From the NCBI GenBank assembly GCA_015060765.1, contig SUXW01000008.1, positions 1 through 64,000 of the forward strand: a stretch of DNA of 64,000 nucleotides. Direction: 5' to 3'. Within the stretch, counting starts at the first letter, position 1, and every line of letters starts with the position of its first letter. The notes below the pieces were generated by a model. It ran no database searches. It saw nothing but the letters and a program-made list of their open reading frames with translations, and was not told where the DNA came from. This DNA comes from Bacteroides sp. (GTDB taxonomy: Bacteria; Bacteroidota; Bacteroidia; Bacteroidales; Bacteroidaceae). Shown one piece after another: positions 8,607 through 16,739 of the stretch. The position numbers and the translations under genes were made by a program.

Positions 8607-10918
8607 CCTGCAATGGCCCACCATGAGTACCACCATGGTGAACGTATGTGAATCTTGATATTCTTTATATCGGATTCCATGACATTGTCTATTGCCTTTA
8701 TTTGCAATTGATAATTGCCTGGTGCCAGATTGTTGAATGATATGTAGTTGATGCCTTTAGGTAAGTTCATCCAATTTTCACCGTCTATCGTATAAGAATA
8801 GGTGATGCGTTCGGGAGCGTTCAATTCTATGGTCGACAATTCAATACTGAATGTATTGTCTTTGTAGTTTAAATGGAATTCCTCCGCATCGTATATGGCG
8901 CAATCAATGATTGCTTTGTTCCCGCTTAAATCACCTTTTCTGACCGGTGTATTGTTCAGGTAGAAGTCTGTGACACGTATTCCCCATTTTTTATTAGGGC
9001 TGACAATTTCCTTGGGAGAAAAATGAGTTATTCCATTAACGCCTCCAAAGTATATATTTCCTTGCATATCTTGATAGGAAGCAGCTTTGGAGAACTCATT
9101 TCCTTGTAAACCGTCTGTTACATAATAATTGGTCACTTTGTGTGAGTCTATATTGAATTGTGCTAATCCCATGTTGGTGGACAGCCATAAATTTTCTTCT
9201 TTATCACCTTGGATGGCATAAATGGCATTGCTTGGCAATCCGTGGCTGATGTTGTACGTGATGAACAAACCGCGTTCCAAGTTCCACTCAACAAGGCCGT
9301 CGGAAGTACCTAACCATATATTCCCGTTTTTGTCCTCGTAAATATCGAGAATAATTTGTCTTCTCAAATCCCATGTTGTATGGAAATTATCGGTATTTAA
9401 ATCGGCACATCCAATACCGTCGTACGAACCAATGTACAGTTTGTTGCTCTTCGAAGAGTAATATAGATTAGTAATCCAAGCGCTCTGTACCATTCTCTCC
9501 ACATCTCCATTCTCTATGATTTTTTTAGTTTGAATGTTGTAGCAATAGATGCCGTTACCCATTGTTGCTATCCATAACCGTTTTTCGTTATCTTCTGCAA
9601 AATCATAAATTCGTTCCACAATGTTTCCTTGTTGGTTTCTGATAGGCACATATCGGAAGGTTCCGCTCTTCTTGTCCATCCATCCCATACCAACGTTATA
9701 ACCTCCAATCCATAATGTTTTTTCACTATCCTCGAACAAGGACATAATGGTACTGGGAACACCACTCTTGTCGACTAATGAACTATAATGTTTGGAATTT
9801 CCTGCTTTAATTGTATAGATTCCATCATTGTCTGTTCCAACCCACAAATCACCTTCGTGGTCCTTGACGATGGAAGTAATGCAGTTGGAACCTATAAGGT
9901 CGTTCATTGTCGATTTATAACCATAATAATTAAAATTGTTTCTGGAGGCAGGAATCATGACTACTCCTTTTTGGAAGATGGCAAACCATTGGTTCCCGTC
10001 CTTATCTTTTAAAATGGAGTGAACTTTCAATAACTTGGAGTTCAATCCACTAATGTCTATTGGATGATCTATAAGTGTATTCTTGTTGCTTTCCAATGTT
10101 TTTGTTCCTTTCCCGTCGGTACCTACATAGATCTTGTTTTCATCGTCGATGTAGATGGTCATCACTGGTAAATCTCTGTCATTTGGATCTATAACAGGGA
10201 TGAATTCACCTTTTGTCTCATCATATTTCATCAATCCTTTGGTTAGGGAACCCGCATAAATATTCCCTTGTGCATCATAGGCCAATGATGTGAAACCTGG
10301 TTTGGGTTCCTTATTCATGTAATAGCTAATGTGTCCGGTAACATTTATTTTGCATAATTTGTCGGTATCGTAAATCATCCAGATTCGGCCGGATTCGTCT
10401 TGAATAATTTCTTCTATGTTATTATTGGAATGAGCAGTGGTTTCTATTGGAGAAGCAATCGGTTGGCCGTTCTCAACGGTCAGTTTGCATGGCATATTGC
10501 CCGAAACCCATATCTCGCCATTCTTTAATTGTATAAAAGAAGCGCCGTTACTACGGAAAGGCTTTCCATCGTTCCATATAGCATTTTCAGAGAATGAGTC
10601 GGTTTCAGGGTTATATACTTGGATACCGTTGTATGTACCAACGAATAACCGTCCATCTTTATCCTCGAATAGTGTGTTGACGAAATTGTGACAAAGGGAA
10701 TACTGGTCGATGGGGTTGTTTTTGTAAATGGTGATTTTGCTTCCGTCGTATCGATTCAAACCGTCCTCGGTAGCAATCCATATCATTCCATTGCGGTCTT
10801 GGAATATTTTGTTGACAAGACTGCTGGAGAGTCCGTTGTCTGTTGTAAAAAACTTTGTCTGAGCATTCAAAACGAGAACCAGACATGACAAAATAATGGA
10901 AATAACAATACGTTTCAT
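8543..10918 (-). CDS. Two-component-propeller sensor protein lacking a kinase domain
   Basis: A 791-residue protein. It has a signal peptide (residues 1-19, ending LNAQ), then about 640 residues of repeated propeller blades with the Reg_prop pattern (IFQDRNGMIWIATEDGLNRYDG; YEDKNGNIWLGTSDGLVEWN), then a Y_Y_Y-type immunoglobulin-like domain (residues about 670-760; LNYKDNTFSIELSTIELNAPERITYSYTIDGEN). One membrane helix (SWWAIAGYICLGVVFLTALLLLV) follows and the protein ends in RRRK. This is the periplasmic half of a Bacteroides hybrid two-component sensor, which normally continues for some 500 more residues with kinase, receiver and AraC domains. The frame ends at a normal TAG with unrelated coding sequence beyond, so no kinase remnant is seen. 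It has its own promoter. Probable role: glycan sensing passed to a separate partner, possibly the tethered regulator at 3155-4195. Confidence 0.85.
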   Translation of the reverse strand: MKRIVISIILSCLVLVLNAQTKFFTTDNGLSSSLVNKIFQDRNGMIWIATEDGLNRYDGSKITIYKNNPIDQYSLCHNFVNTLFEDKDGRLFVGTYNGIQVYNPETDSFSENAIWNDGKPFRSNGASFIQLKNGEIWVSGNMPCKLTVENGQPIASPIETTAHSNNNIEEIIQDESGRIWMIYDTDKLCKINVTGHISYYMNKEPKPGFTSLAYDAQGNIYAGSLTKGLMKYDETKGEFIPVIDPNDRDLPVMTIYIDDENKIYVGTDGKGTKTLESNKNTLIDHPIDISGLNSKLLKVHSILKDKDGNQWFAIFQKGVVMIPASRNNFNYYGYKSTMNDLIGSNCITSIVKDHEGDLWVGTDNDGIYTIKAGNSKHYSSLVDKSGVPSTIMSLFEDSEKTLWIGGYNVGMGWMDKKSGTFRYVPIRNQQGNIVERIYDFAEDNEKRLWIATMGNGIYCYNIQTKKIIENGDVERMVQSAWITNLYYSSKSNKLYIGSYDGIGCADLNTDNFHTTWDLRRQIILDIYEDKNGNIWLGTSDGLVEWNLERGLFITYNISHGLPSNAIYAIQGDKEENLWLSTNMGLAQFNIDSHKVTNYYVTDGLQGNEFSKAASYQDMQGNIYFGGVNGITHFSPKEIVSPNKKWGIRVTDFYLNNTPVRKGDLSGNKAIIDCAIYDAEEFHLNYKDNTFSIELSTIELNAPERITYSYTIDGENWMNLPKGINYISFNNLAPGNYQLQIKAIDNVMESDIKNIKIHIRSPWWYSWWAIAGYICLGVVFLTALLLLVRRRK
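8548..8571. repeat. Inverted repeat inside the tail-to-tail gene overlap
   Basis: Perfect 9-bp arms TCCTCCTAC / GTAGGAGGA with a 6-base loop, within the 64 bases that code for the ends of both the YfhO protein (plus) and the sensor (minus). No T run follows on either strand. Confidence 0.6.
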
Positions 10919-10942
10919 GGTAGATTGTTTTTATAATTGATA

Positions 10943-10974
10943 CAAAGCTATTTTATTATAGCTCTATAACCAAA
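10943..10974 (-). promoter_or_regulatory. Promoter of the sensor gene with an embedded palindrome
   Basis: On the minus strand TTTG (10974-10971), a 20-bp spacer and TAGCTTTG (10950-10943) match both consensus boxes; the start would be about 18 bases before the ATG. An 18-bp inverted repeat AGCTAT-TTTATT-ATAGCT (10946-10963) covers part of the -7 box and the spacer and is a candidate operator. Confidence 0.65.
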
Positions 10975-11127
10975 TTATGTCTTTAGTTTTAAGGGGGTTA
11001 AAAGTTATATGAATGAAACTTGTATCAAACGTATGGCTTGATGGAACGTTAATGGAAGAAAATGGAACAGACTATTGGTCTTGCTTTAAGAGGAAGTTAA
11101 CAAATAATGCTCCTTTGTTGATATGGA
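10975..11127. other. Intergenic stretch, nothing recognised
   Basis: Low-complexity DNA between the sensor promoter and the glycosyltransferase stop codon. I see no RNA gene, clear terminator or convincing reading frame. Confidence 0.5.
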
Positions 11128-11892
11128 CTATTTCTTATAAATTGCTCGGAATACGAACCACAAATGGTGAAAAACGGTGCTTGCCCATCCGTAGTGTTTG
11201 GCCATGATTCGGAATCTTTCCCATAGAGACGCTTTATGATTTTGGGTAGTCATTCCCTCATTCAGATAGTCAATAACAGTCAATTGGGTGTTATGCAATA
11301 GTCTTGATTTTTTCATGATACGGATACACCAATCAAAATCAGCAGAGAACTTGTAAGAGAGGTTGTAGTTTTCTTCTTTGGCAAGCTCTCTCTTGGCAAA
11401 GAATGCCTGATGACATACCAACATCCCTTTTTGGAAACTTTTCCAAGTCAGTTCTTGAGGGGTAGAGAGTCTCCTCATTCTAAGGAAATGACCATTGGAA
11501 TCCACAATAGCTGTTTCTCCATATAGTACATCCGGTAAATCTTTCAGTTTTTGCATAGAGTGTACCATGAGTTGTAAGGTATCCATTCCATGCAATTTGT
11601 CGCCGGCATTCAGAAAACAGAGATAATCTCCGGTAGCCAGACGGATACCTTTGTTCATGGCATCGTATAAGCCTTGATCTGGTTCACTGACGATACGATG
11701 AATGCGGTCTTTATATTGGTTGACAATGTGCAATGTATTGTCTTTGGATCCACCGTCGATGATTAGATATTCAAAGGAGTGATAGGTTTGTGATATGACA
11801 CTTTGTATCGTATCTTCCAGGACCTTATCGGCATTGTAGGTTACGGTAATGATGGAAAATTTGGGAAGTACCTGTCCGAGAGTGTCATGCAT
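11128..11892 (-). CDS. Family 2 glycosyltransferase
   Basis: A 254-residue GT-A fold glycosyltransferase. The N-terminus reads FSIITVTYNADKVLEDTIQSVISQTYHSFEYLIIDGGSKDNT, the sugar-nucleotide binding region of GT2. It is followed by SEPDQGLYDAMNKGIRLATGDYLCFLNAGDKL, where N-A-G-D takes the position of the metal-binding DxD. ADFDWCIRIMK is typical of the WcaA-like subgroup. It probably adds one sugar to a lipid-linked surface glycan at the inner membrane; donor and acceptor are unknown. Its start overlaps the end of the preceding GT4 gene by 8 bases (ATGCATGA), so the two are translationally coupled. Confidence 0.88.
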   Translation of the reverse strand: MHDTLGQVLPKFSIITVTYNADKVLEDTIQSVISQTYHSFEYLIIDGGSKDNTLHIVNQYKDRIHRIVSEPDQGLYDAMNKGIRLATGDYLCFLNAGDKLHGMDTLQLMVHSMQKLKDLPDVLYGETAIVDSNGHFLRMRRLSTPQELTWKSFQKGMLVCHQAFFAKRELAKEENYNLSYKFSADFDWCIRIMKKSRLLHNTQLTVIDYLNEGMTTQNHKASLWERFRIMAKHYGWASTVFHHLWFVFRAIYKK

Positions 11893-13150
11893 GGTCGCCC
11901 GTTATTTTATTGTAAACTTCAATGTATCTTTTAGCAATGATACCTTCCGAATAGCAGGCTGTTACTTTACGGCTTGCTTCTTCGCTGAGAGTTTCATATT
12001 CACCTTCGGTCAGTGTCCAATGGATACCGTTGGCAAAATCTTCTGCCGATTTATATTCGGCCACGTATCCGTTGTGCAGATGGTCAATCATTTCAGGGAT
12101 TCCTCCCACGTTGAACCCTACGCAAGGTACCCCACATGCCATGGCTTCCATGATGGTATTGGGGAGATTCTCTTCCAATGAAGGAGTTACGTAAAGATCG
12201 ACAGCATTGTATATATTCACCAATTCTTTTTCGTTGCTTATATAATTGAAAGCATATACCTTAAATGGCAACAAAGGAATCAGTTGGTCTGAATATTTCC
12301 CGTATACAACTACTCCTAATTTCTCTTTCAACTCTGGATGTCTTTCGGCAAGCAGTTTGCATGAATCGATGAAATAGTCAATTCCTTTTCGTTTATCTGT
12401 TATTTTGATGGAACCGAACAATATCAACTTCTGGTCTGTAGGTAAGTTGCATTTGTTTCTCGCTTCTTGTTTATTGCGAGGCTTGAACAAATTAGTATTG
12501 ATGGGATTAGGAATATTGCAGATGGAATGTCCTTTCAACAATTTACTTGTAAAAGCTTTTGTCTTCAGCCATTCACTGCATGTGATGAATGTGATAGGTG
12601 CTGTTTGATACAGTTTTTCTTTTTTATGGAACACCTGGTTGGACAAATCCTTTTCGCTCCCTCCATTTAATAGATAAGGACAACATTTACATTCTTCCTG
12701 ATATTTGTTGCATTCGCGTGCATGATGACAAATGGATGTACAAGGCCACATGTCGTGCATGGTCCATACGACGGGCTTACCTGACGAGAGAATCTGTTTG
12801 ATGCCATTCAATGATAATAGTCCTTGGTTTATCCAATGCAAATGAATGACATCAGCTTGTTTGAATTCGGGTAATGAAGTGATATCTGTTCCCGTATTGG
12901 CAATATCTACAGCAAACAAATTGTGTTTCTTGAATTTGTTGGCTTTCCATATAACGACACGTTCCCAAATGAACTGCCATACCTTCCACCATGATTTTTT
13001 CAATCCCACTACACTGATTTGGTCGGTTTGCTTATCGCGTACCAGCATTTTGGCTTTAATGCCGTTGTTCTTCAGAGCGTCCATCAGACGGTAGGCCGCA
13101 ATGGCCGCTCCTCCTATTCTTTCAGATGTATTGATGATAAGTACTCTCAT
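11885..13150 (-). CDS. Family 4 glycosyltransferase
   Basis: A 421-residue GT-B enzyme. The N-terminal domain begins with MRVLIINTSERIGGAAIAAYRLMDAL, a usual glycine-rich start; the middle has HWINQGLLSLNGIKQI and VWTMHDMWPCTSICHHARECNKYQEECKCCPYL, a cysteine-rich loop known from a WcaC-like subgroup. The C-terminal half contains SLEENLPNTIMEAMACGVPCVGFNVGGIPEMI, the GT4 donor-binding E-x7-E signature. It most likely works with the coupled GT2 on the same glycan. A -7 box lies directly upstream, and no further gene is found upstream on this strand for 1.8 kb. Confidence 0.9.
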   Translation of the reverse strand: MRVLIINTSERIGGAAIAAYRLMDALKNNGIKAKMLVRDKQTDQISVVGLKKSWWKVWQFIWERVVIWKANKFKKHNLFAVDIANTGTDITSLPEFKQADVIHLHWINQGLLSLNGIKQILSSGKPVVWTMHDMWPCTSICHHARECNKYQEECKCCPYLLNGGSEKDLSNQVFHKKEKLYQTAPITFITCSEWLKTKAFTSKLLKGHSICNIPNPINTNLFKPRNKQEARNKCNLPTDQKLILFGSIKITDKRKGIDYFIDSCKLLAERHPELKEKLGVVVYGKYSDQLIPLLPFKVYAFNYISNEKELVNIYNAVDLYVTPSLEENLPNTIMEAMACGVPCVGFNVGGIPEMIDHLHNGYVAEYKSAEDFANGIHWTLTEGEYETLSEEASRKVTACYSEGIIAKRYIEVYNKITGDHA

Positions 13151-13170
13151 GGTTTTCCAATAGGTTTATG

Positions 13171-13178
13171 CAAAGGTA
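13171..13178 (-). promoter_or_regulatory. Promoter -7 element for the GT4-GT2 pair
   Basis: TACCTTTG on the minus strand, about 20 bases before the GT4 ATG; no clear -33 box. Confidence 0.5.
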
Positions 13179-13309
13179 CATAAAAAGGTTGAAAGGTGTA
13201 TTAGTTCATTTGAATAAATCTTCAAAAGTCGTTTCTTTCTGAATATACCAAAATATTTCTGTTGGATTCTTTCTTGATTATTCACTCATGTATTTCCCGA
13301 ATTCTCTTG

Positions 13310-13556
13310 CAACCTTGCAACACTCCCTTCCAACCTATTGATAATCATCTGTAATACGGTGGCAAGAGCCTGTAGTTCTCTTGCAACACCTGCAACAGGC
13401 ACAGCGATTGTATTCAAACATAGGGAATGGTTTGTTAACATGAGGTATGGAATGTTGCATCTTTTGTGTGGCAAGAGTGGCAAGACATTGTAAACTCTTG
13501 CCACTGTAACTCAATTGATTGCCAGTGTGTTATGAATCCGTTGCAAGAGTGGCATG
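13310..13556. repeat. Cluster of GCAAGAGT / ACTCTTGC direct and inverted repeats
   Basis: Gene-free DNA in which a short core, (G/T)GCAAGAG(T/C), recurs in both orientations: near 13315-13325, 13370, 13379-13387, 13469-13478, 13480-13486, 13494-13503 and 13537-13547. The strongest pair is TGGCAAGAGT (13469-13478) with ACTCTTGCCA (13494-13503), a 10-bp perfect inverted repeat with a 15-base loop. A 72-codon minus-strand frame over this area (13286-13504) looks like no protein I know and is low-complexity. Possible explanations are a decayed gene with tandem repeats, a protein-binding array or a recombination scar. Confidence 0.5.
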
Positions 13557-13640
13557 GGGAAAGGGGATTTCCTGATAGAGGGATTTCAGAGTAAGAAAAA
13601 GCGATAGGATACCCCTAAAAATGTTCCTAATCATTTGTAC

Positions 13641-13702
13641 AAAAGATACGTATCTTTTGGGTAAACAATACGTATCTTTTAATCAAACAATACGTATGTT
13701 TT
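13641..13702. repeat. Three phased TACGTA palindromes, 22 bp apart
   Basis: TACGTA occurs at 13647-13652, 13669-13674 and 13691-13696, exactly 22 bases apart (about two helical turns). The first lies in an 18-bp perfect palindrome AAAAGATACGTATCTTTT (13641-13658); the second and third are AAACAATACGTATCTTTT and AAACAATACGTATGTTTT. The arrangement looks like a cooperative operator or iteron set. Confidence 0.65.
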
Positions 13703-13912
13703 TGAACATCCATTCTGATAAATAGTCTTTCTTATATTTTAGTTAGACATTTTTTTCATTATCTGAAAAGGTGCACATCTTCTTTTTTGCGATACTGGTT
13801 GTGTTTACACATCCTTTGACTCCATGCTGATAGTCTTGACACCTTGGTTTGATGAGACAGTGGGAACTTTTTTTCTTTGTTCGTATCATAATTTATAACT
13901 TGCATTTATGGC
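13703..13912. other. Rest of the gene-free gap, nothing recognised
   Basis: AT-rich, with no convincing coding frame, RNA gene or terminator. It separates the phased palindromes from the acyltransferase promoter. Confidence 0.4.
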
Positions 13913-13920
13913 TAAGTTTG
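13913..13920 (+). promoter_or_regulatory. Possible -7 element for the acyltransferase gene
   Basis: TAAGTTTG, 40 bases before the ATG at 13960; no good -33 box, so weak. Confidence 0.35.
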
Positions 13921-13959
13921 TTTTAATTTGCATTAGAATTAATAAGGATTTCTATTGCG

Positions 13960-14901
13960 ATGAAAAAACATATACCCCAGTTGGATTATTTGAAAAGTAT
14001 CTTTATCATTTTGATGATTCTATTTCATCTGGTTTATATAGGCGATACTTATCCTTATTTAAAGAAGGTTGTATATACATTTCATATGCCTATTTTTCTT
14101 ATACTTTCTGGTTATTTATCAGGGATAGACAAAAGTATAAAGCAATTTTTTGTTTCTTTTTGGTGGCTATTCTTACCTTATTCCATTATGGAATTTGGAT
14201 ATGTTTTGGTTGCATCTGTTTTACCTGTTAGAGAACAAATAGGCGATTTAAGCGTCCTTAATATCATAAGGAGAATCTTAATAGATCCAGTTGGTCCTTA
14301 TTGGTATTTACATACGTTGTTGTTATGCAGAATAGTACATTATTTCATTAGCAGATTGTTTCAATATAAATTGGATAATTGGGGGCTGCTAATTATTATT
14401 GGACTTTGTTTTTGGGGAATTTCAAAAGGTGCCGGTTTAATGTCTTTTTCTTATTCCATGTATTTTTTAGCAGGTATTGGTATACGTAGCTTTAACCTGG
14501 ATTTCATTAAATTGTTCTCTCCTTCAGTATGGAGTATTATTCCTTTAATTGTTCTTTGCTGTTTTCCTGAGAACTTAATGGAATTTAATTTGGCTGGATG
14601 TGCTATTGTGTACTTAATGGTTAGTTTTTTACTTAAAGCATACCCGCTTTTACCTTTACCATTAGTAAGGCTAAGCTTATTTATTGGTAAGAATACCTTG
14701 TGCTTATTATTATTCTCACCTATTTTCACGATGCTTTCCCGTATGTATCTGTCACTATTTATGTTTGAGCCAACAGGTATTTGCTTTGCTCTGTTTACGC
14801 TTGTACTTACGGTTTTAGGTTGTTTTGCTATAACTTGGTGTATGGATAAGCTAAAAATATCTCCTTGGTTCTTTGGGCAAAATAAGATGTTGAAGGCATA
14901 A
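13960..14901 (+). CDS. Membrane acyltransferase (acyltransferase 3 / fucose 4-O-acetylase-like)
   Basis: A 313-residue protein with about ten hydrophobic helices. It starts QLDYLKSIFIILMILFHLVYI, which carries the conserved LK-x-I/A-I...H of acyltransferase 3, and the next loop has TFHMPIFLILSGYLSG, close to the FHMPLFFFISG pattern of O-acetyltransferases such as WcjF or OafA. DPVGPYWYLHTLL also fits the family. It probably acetylates a sugar of the surface glycan built by the neighbouring enzymes at the inner membrane. It is the only plus-strand gene in the glycan region and is AT-rich. The second half is divergent, so donor and acceptor remain unknown. Confidence 0.82.
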   Translation: MKKHIPQLDYLKSIFIILMILFHLVYIGDTYPYLKKVVYTFHMPIFLILSGYLSGIDKSIKQFFVSFWWLFLPYSIMEFGYVLVASVLPVREQIGDLSVLNIIRRILIDPVGPYWYLHTLLLCRIVHYFISRLFQYKLDNWGLLIIIGLCFWGISKGAGLMSFSYSMYFLAGIGIRSFNLDFIKLFSPSVWSIIPLIVLCCFPENLMEFNLAGCAIVYLMVSFLLKAYPLLPLPLVRLSLFIGKNTLCLLLFSPIFTMLSRMYLSLFMFEPTGICFALFTLVLTVLGCFAITWCMDKLKISPWFFGQNKMLKA

Positions 14902-14985
14902 CTCTAATTAGTGCTATAACTGATAGGGATATTCCCAATAATTATATAGTAAAGGTTGGGACATGATATTTATGCCCAAATAATG

Positions 14986-15816
14986 TTAATATCCCATTTG
15001 GCGTATTTCCTCTAAAGTATATCTTCTTGAAAGGTCTATAAAGTAATGCGAATGATGACTCTTGCGTTTTTCAATTGGCGGTGGAGTCATGTAATCACCA
15101 TACATCTTTGTTAAATAGGCATCATAGTTATTAGGCCCCCAAACTTTTCTACCCTCAAATGTATATTCTTTTAAAGGATTGAACCACGAATAATCAGATA
15201 TCTCTTTTTCTTTCCACGCTCCGAAATAATTGGCTATATTGTATTGCTTGCTATATGGATATTTTTGGGAGTATTTATCACATATTTTTAATGCATTATT
15301 AAAACTCCTAAATATGGTCTTGTATATCAAATATCTAAAATAATACTGTTTTTTATAATTGAATGAATATTTTGCTAATATAAGATTGGTCGCGGCATAA
15401 CGAATTTTCCAAATTCGATGGATTCTTTTATTTGCATTTTGAGGAATTCCGTCTAATGGAAAAATGTCAATGTATATTCCGCCTAAATAAAAAAAGTCTT
15501 TGGACTCAATTAGAGTAGTATCATTGTCAAAAAGTTTAGCGAAAGGATATACATAATTTTTGTCATTATATGCTGAAACAAGTTTGTATTTTCTTCCAAA
15601 TACATTGTCAGCAATAGATAATAACTTTTCATAATCGTCTCTTGGCATTCCAACATCAATATCATCGTCCCATGGGATTATTCCTTTATGTCGAATGGCG
15701 CCTAAGACACTTCCGCCTAATAAAGTATATTTTAAATTATGCTCATTACAAATTTGGATAAATCTATCTAATATTTTTAGTAAGATATCCTTGAATTTTT
15801 CATCAATATAATTCAT
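14986..15816 (-). CDS. LicD-family phosphotransferase
   Basis: A 276-residue LicD protein. The nucleotidyltransferase-fold signature is clear: YTLLGGSVLGAIRHKGIIPWDDDIDVGMPRDDYEKLL, with the metal-binding DDDID. FFYLGGIYIDIFPLDGIPQN follows, also typical. LicD proteins move phosphocholine, or more generally phospho-groups, from a CDP donor to a cell-surface glycan; the actual group is unknown here. I start it at the ATG at 15816 (MNYIDEKFKD), 10 bases after the GT2 stop; the ATG 12 codons upstream would overlap that gene. It is the last gene of the metG-flippase cluster and runs toward the acyltransferase. AT-rich. Confidence 0.88.
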   Translation of the reverse strand: MNYIDEKFKDILLKILDRFIQICNEHNLKYTLLGGSVLGAIRHKGIIPWDDDIDVGMPRDDYEKLLSIADNVFGRKYKLVSAYNDKNYVYPFAKLFDNDTTLIESKDFFYLGGIYIDIFPLDGIPQNANKRIHRIWKIRYAATNLILAKYSFNYKKQYYFRYLIYKTIFRSFNNALKICDKYSQKYPYSKQYNIANYFGAWKEKEISDYSWFNPLKEYTFEGRKVWGPNNYDAYLTKMYGDYMTPPPIEKRKSHHSHYFIDLSRRYTLEEIRQMGY

Positions 15817-15826
15817 AGAAATTATT

Positions 15827-16738
15827 TTAAATCTTATATATGTTTTTACCACTCAAATTACAATAAATTGCAACTATTGTCGCTGAATATAATTTCCGAT
15901 AGAAAGGTGCCATAGTGAAGGCAATCCACCAATGATTTATTGCAATTAGATATTTTTTTGCTAAAACGGCTCCTACCATTCTACGCTTATGCCATGAAGC
16001 TATATATAAACGAACGTTTTTGCGATGGGATGCTAAATGTTTTAAAGAATGGAATATTGAATCTATAGGATCTTTTAATAAAACAAGACGATGTGATTTT
16101 CCTTCATTAGGTGTCAAATAATATATGATAGTTGCTTGTTTTGTATAAGCAAAATCGCAAACAGAGTATAATCTTGCAATTGTTACGATATCTTCTCCTG
16201 CAGGTATACCTACAGGGAATCCTCCTATTTTTTGTATCATTTCTTTACGAACGAGGATAGAGTTTATATGCATAGGCATGTCCCCACTATATGCAGCTAA
16301 TTTGTAGTAGTTATCAATAATGCCATGTTTTGTAGGTAATAAAGAATTATTTATGGAAGGGAGGAATGCTTTCCCATCCATTGGTTTGATATAATATGGT
16401 GAAGCAAATAAACCACATTGTGGATATAAATGGGTTAAACTTATCAATGTTTCTAAATGGTTGGGTAGCCATTCATCATCTGCATCCAAAAAAGCAATGA
16501 ATTCTTGTTTTGATTCAGCTATACCTTTATTCCTTGCTGCTGATACCCCTGCATTTCCTTGGTTTATTAGGCGTACTAAAGGATGGCTTAATTGTTCTAC
16601 AAGAATATTACCACCATCTGTAGAGCCATCGTTTACCACGATTATTTCTTCTGGCAATATAGTTTGTGATAATATAGATTGTATTGCACGTACAATGTAT
16701 TTTCTACAATTATATAATGGTATGACTACACTTATCAT
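15827..16738 (-). CDS. Family 2 glycosyltransferase
   Basis: A 303-residue GT2 enzyme. Signatures: MISVVIPLYNCRKYIVRAIQSILSQTILPEEIIVVNDGSTDGG (donor binding), NAGVSAARNKGIAESKQEFIAFLDADDEW (DxD as DADDEW), and a C-terminal region with GEDIVTIARLYSVCDFAYT. The final 60 residues contain hydrophobic and basic stretches suggesting peripheral membrane contact. It lies one base after the upstream GT2 gene. The sugar specificity cannot be read from sequence. Confidence 0.9.
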   Translation of the reverse strand: MISVVIPLYNCRKYIVRAIQSILSQTILPEEIIVVNDGSTDGGNILVEQLSHPLVRLINQGNAGVSAARNKGIAESKQEFIAFLDADDEWLPNHLETLISLTHLYPQCGLFASPYYIKPMDGKAFLPSINNSLLPTKHGIIDNYYKLAAYSGDMPMHINSILVRKEMIQKIGGFPVGIPAGEDIVTIARLYSVCDFAYTKQATIIYYLTPNEGKSHRLVLLKDPIDSIFHSLKHLASHRKNVRLYIASWHKRRMVGAVLAKKYLIAINHWWIAFTMAPFYRKLYSATIVAIYCNLSGKNIYKI

Positions 16739-16739
16739 A

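Noticed and set aside
13286-13504. 72-codon minus-strand frame in the glycan gap
   Set aside because: It spans the GCAAGAGT repeat cluster, has low complexity and no promoter or family resemblance; listed only as repeat DNA.
13908-14231. Plus-strand frame overlapping the acyltransferase start
   Set aside because: It is the +1 shadow of the acyltransferase, whose own frame carries the family motifs.
14905-14985. Possible terminator between acyltransferase and licD (GGGATATTCCC)
   Set aside because: The palindrome has only four-base arms and no T run.
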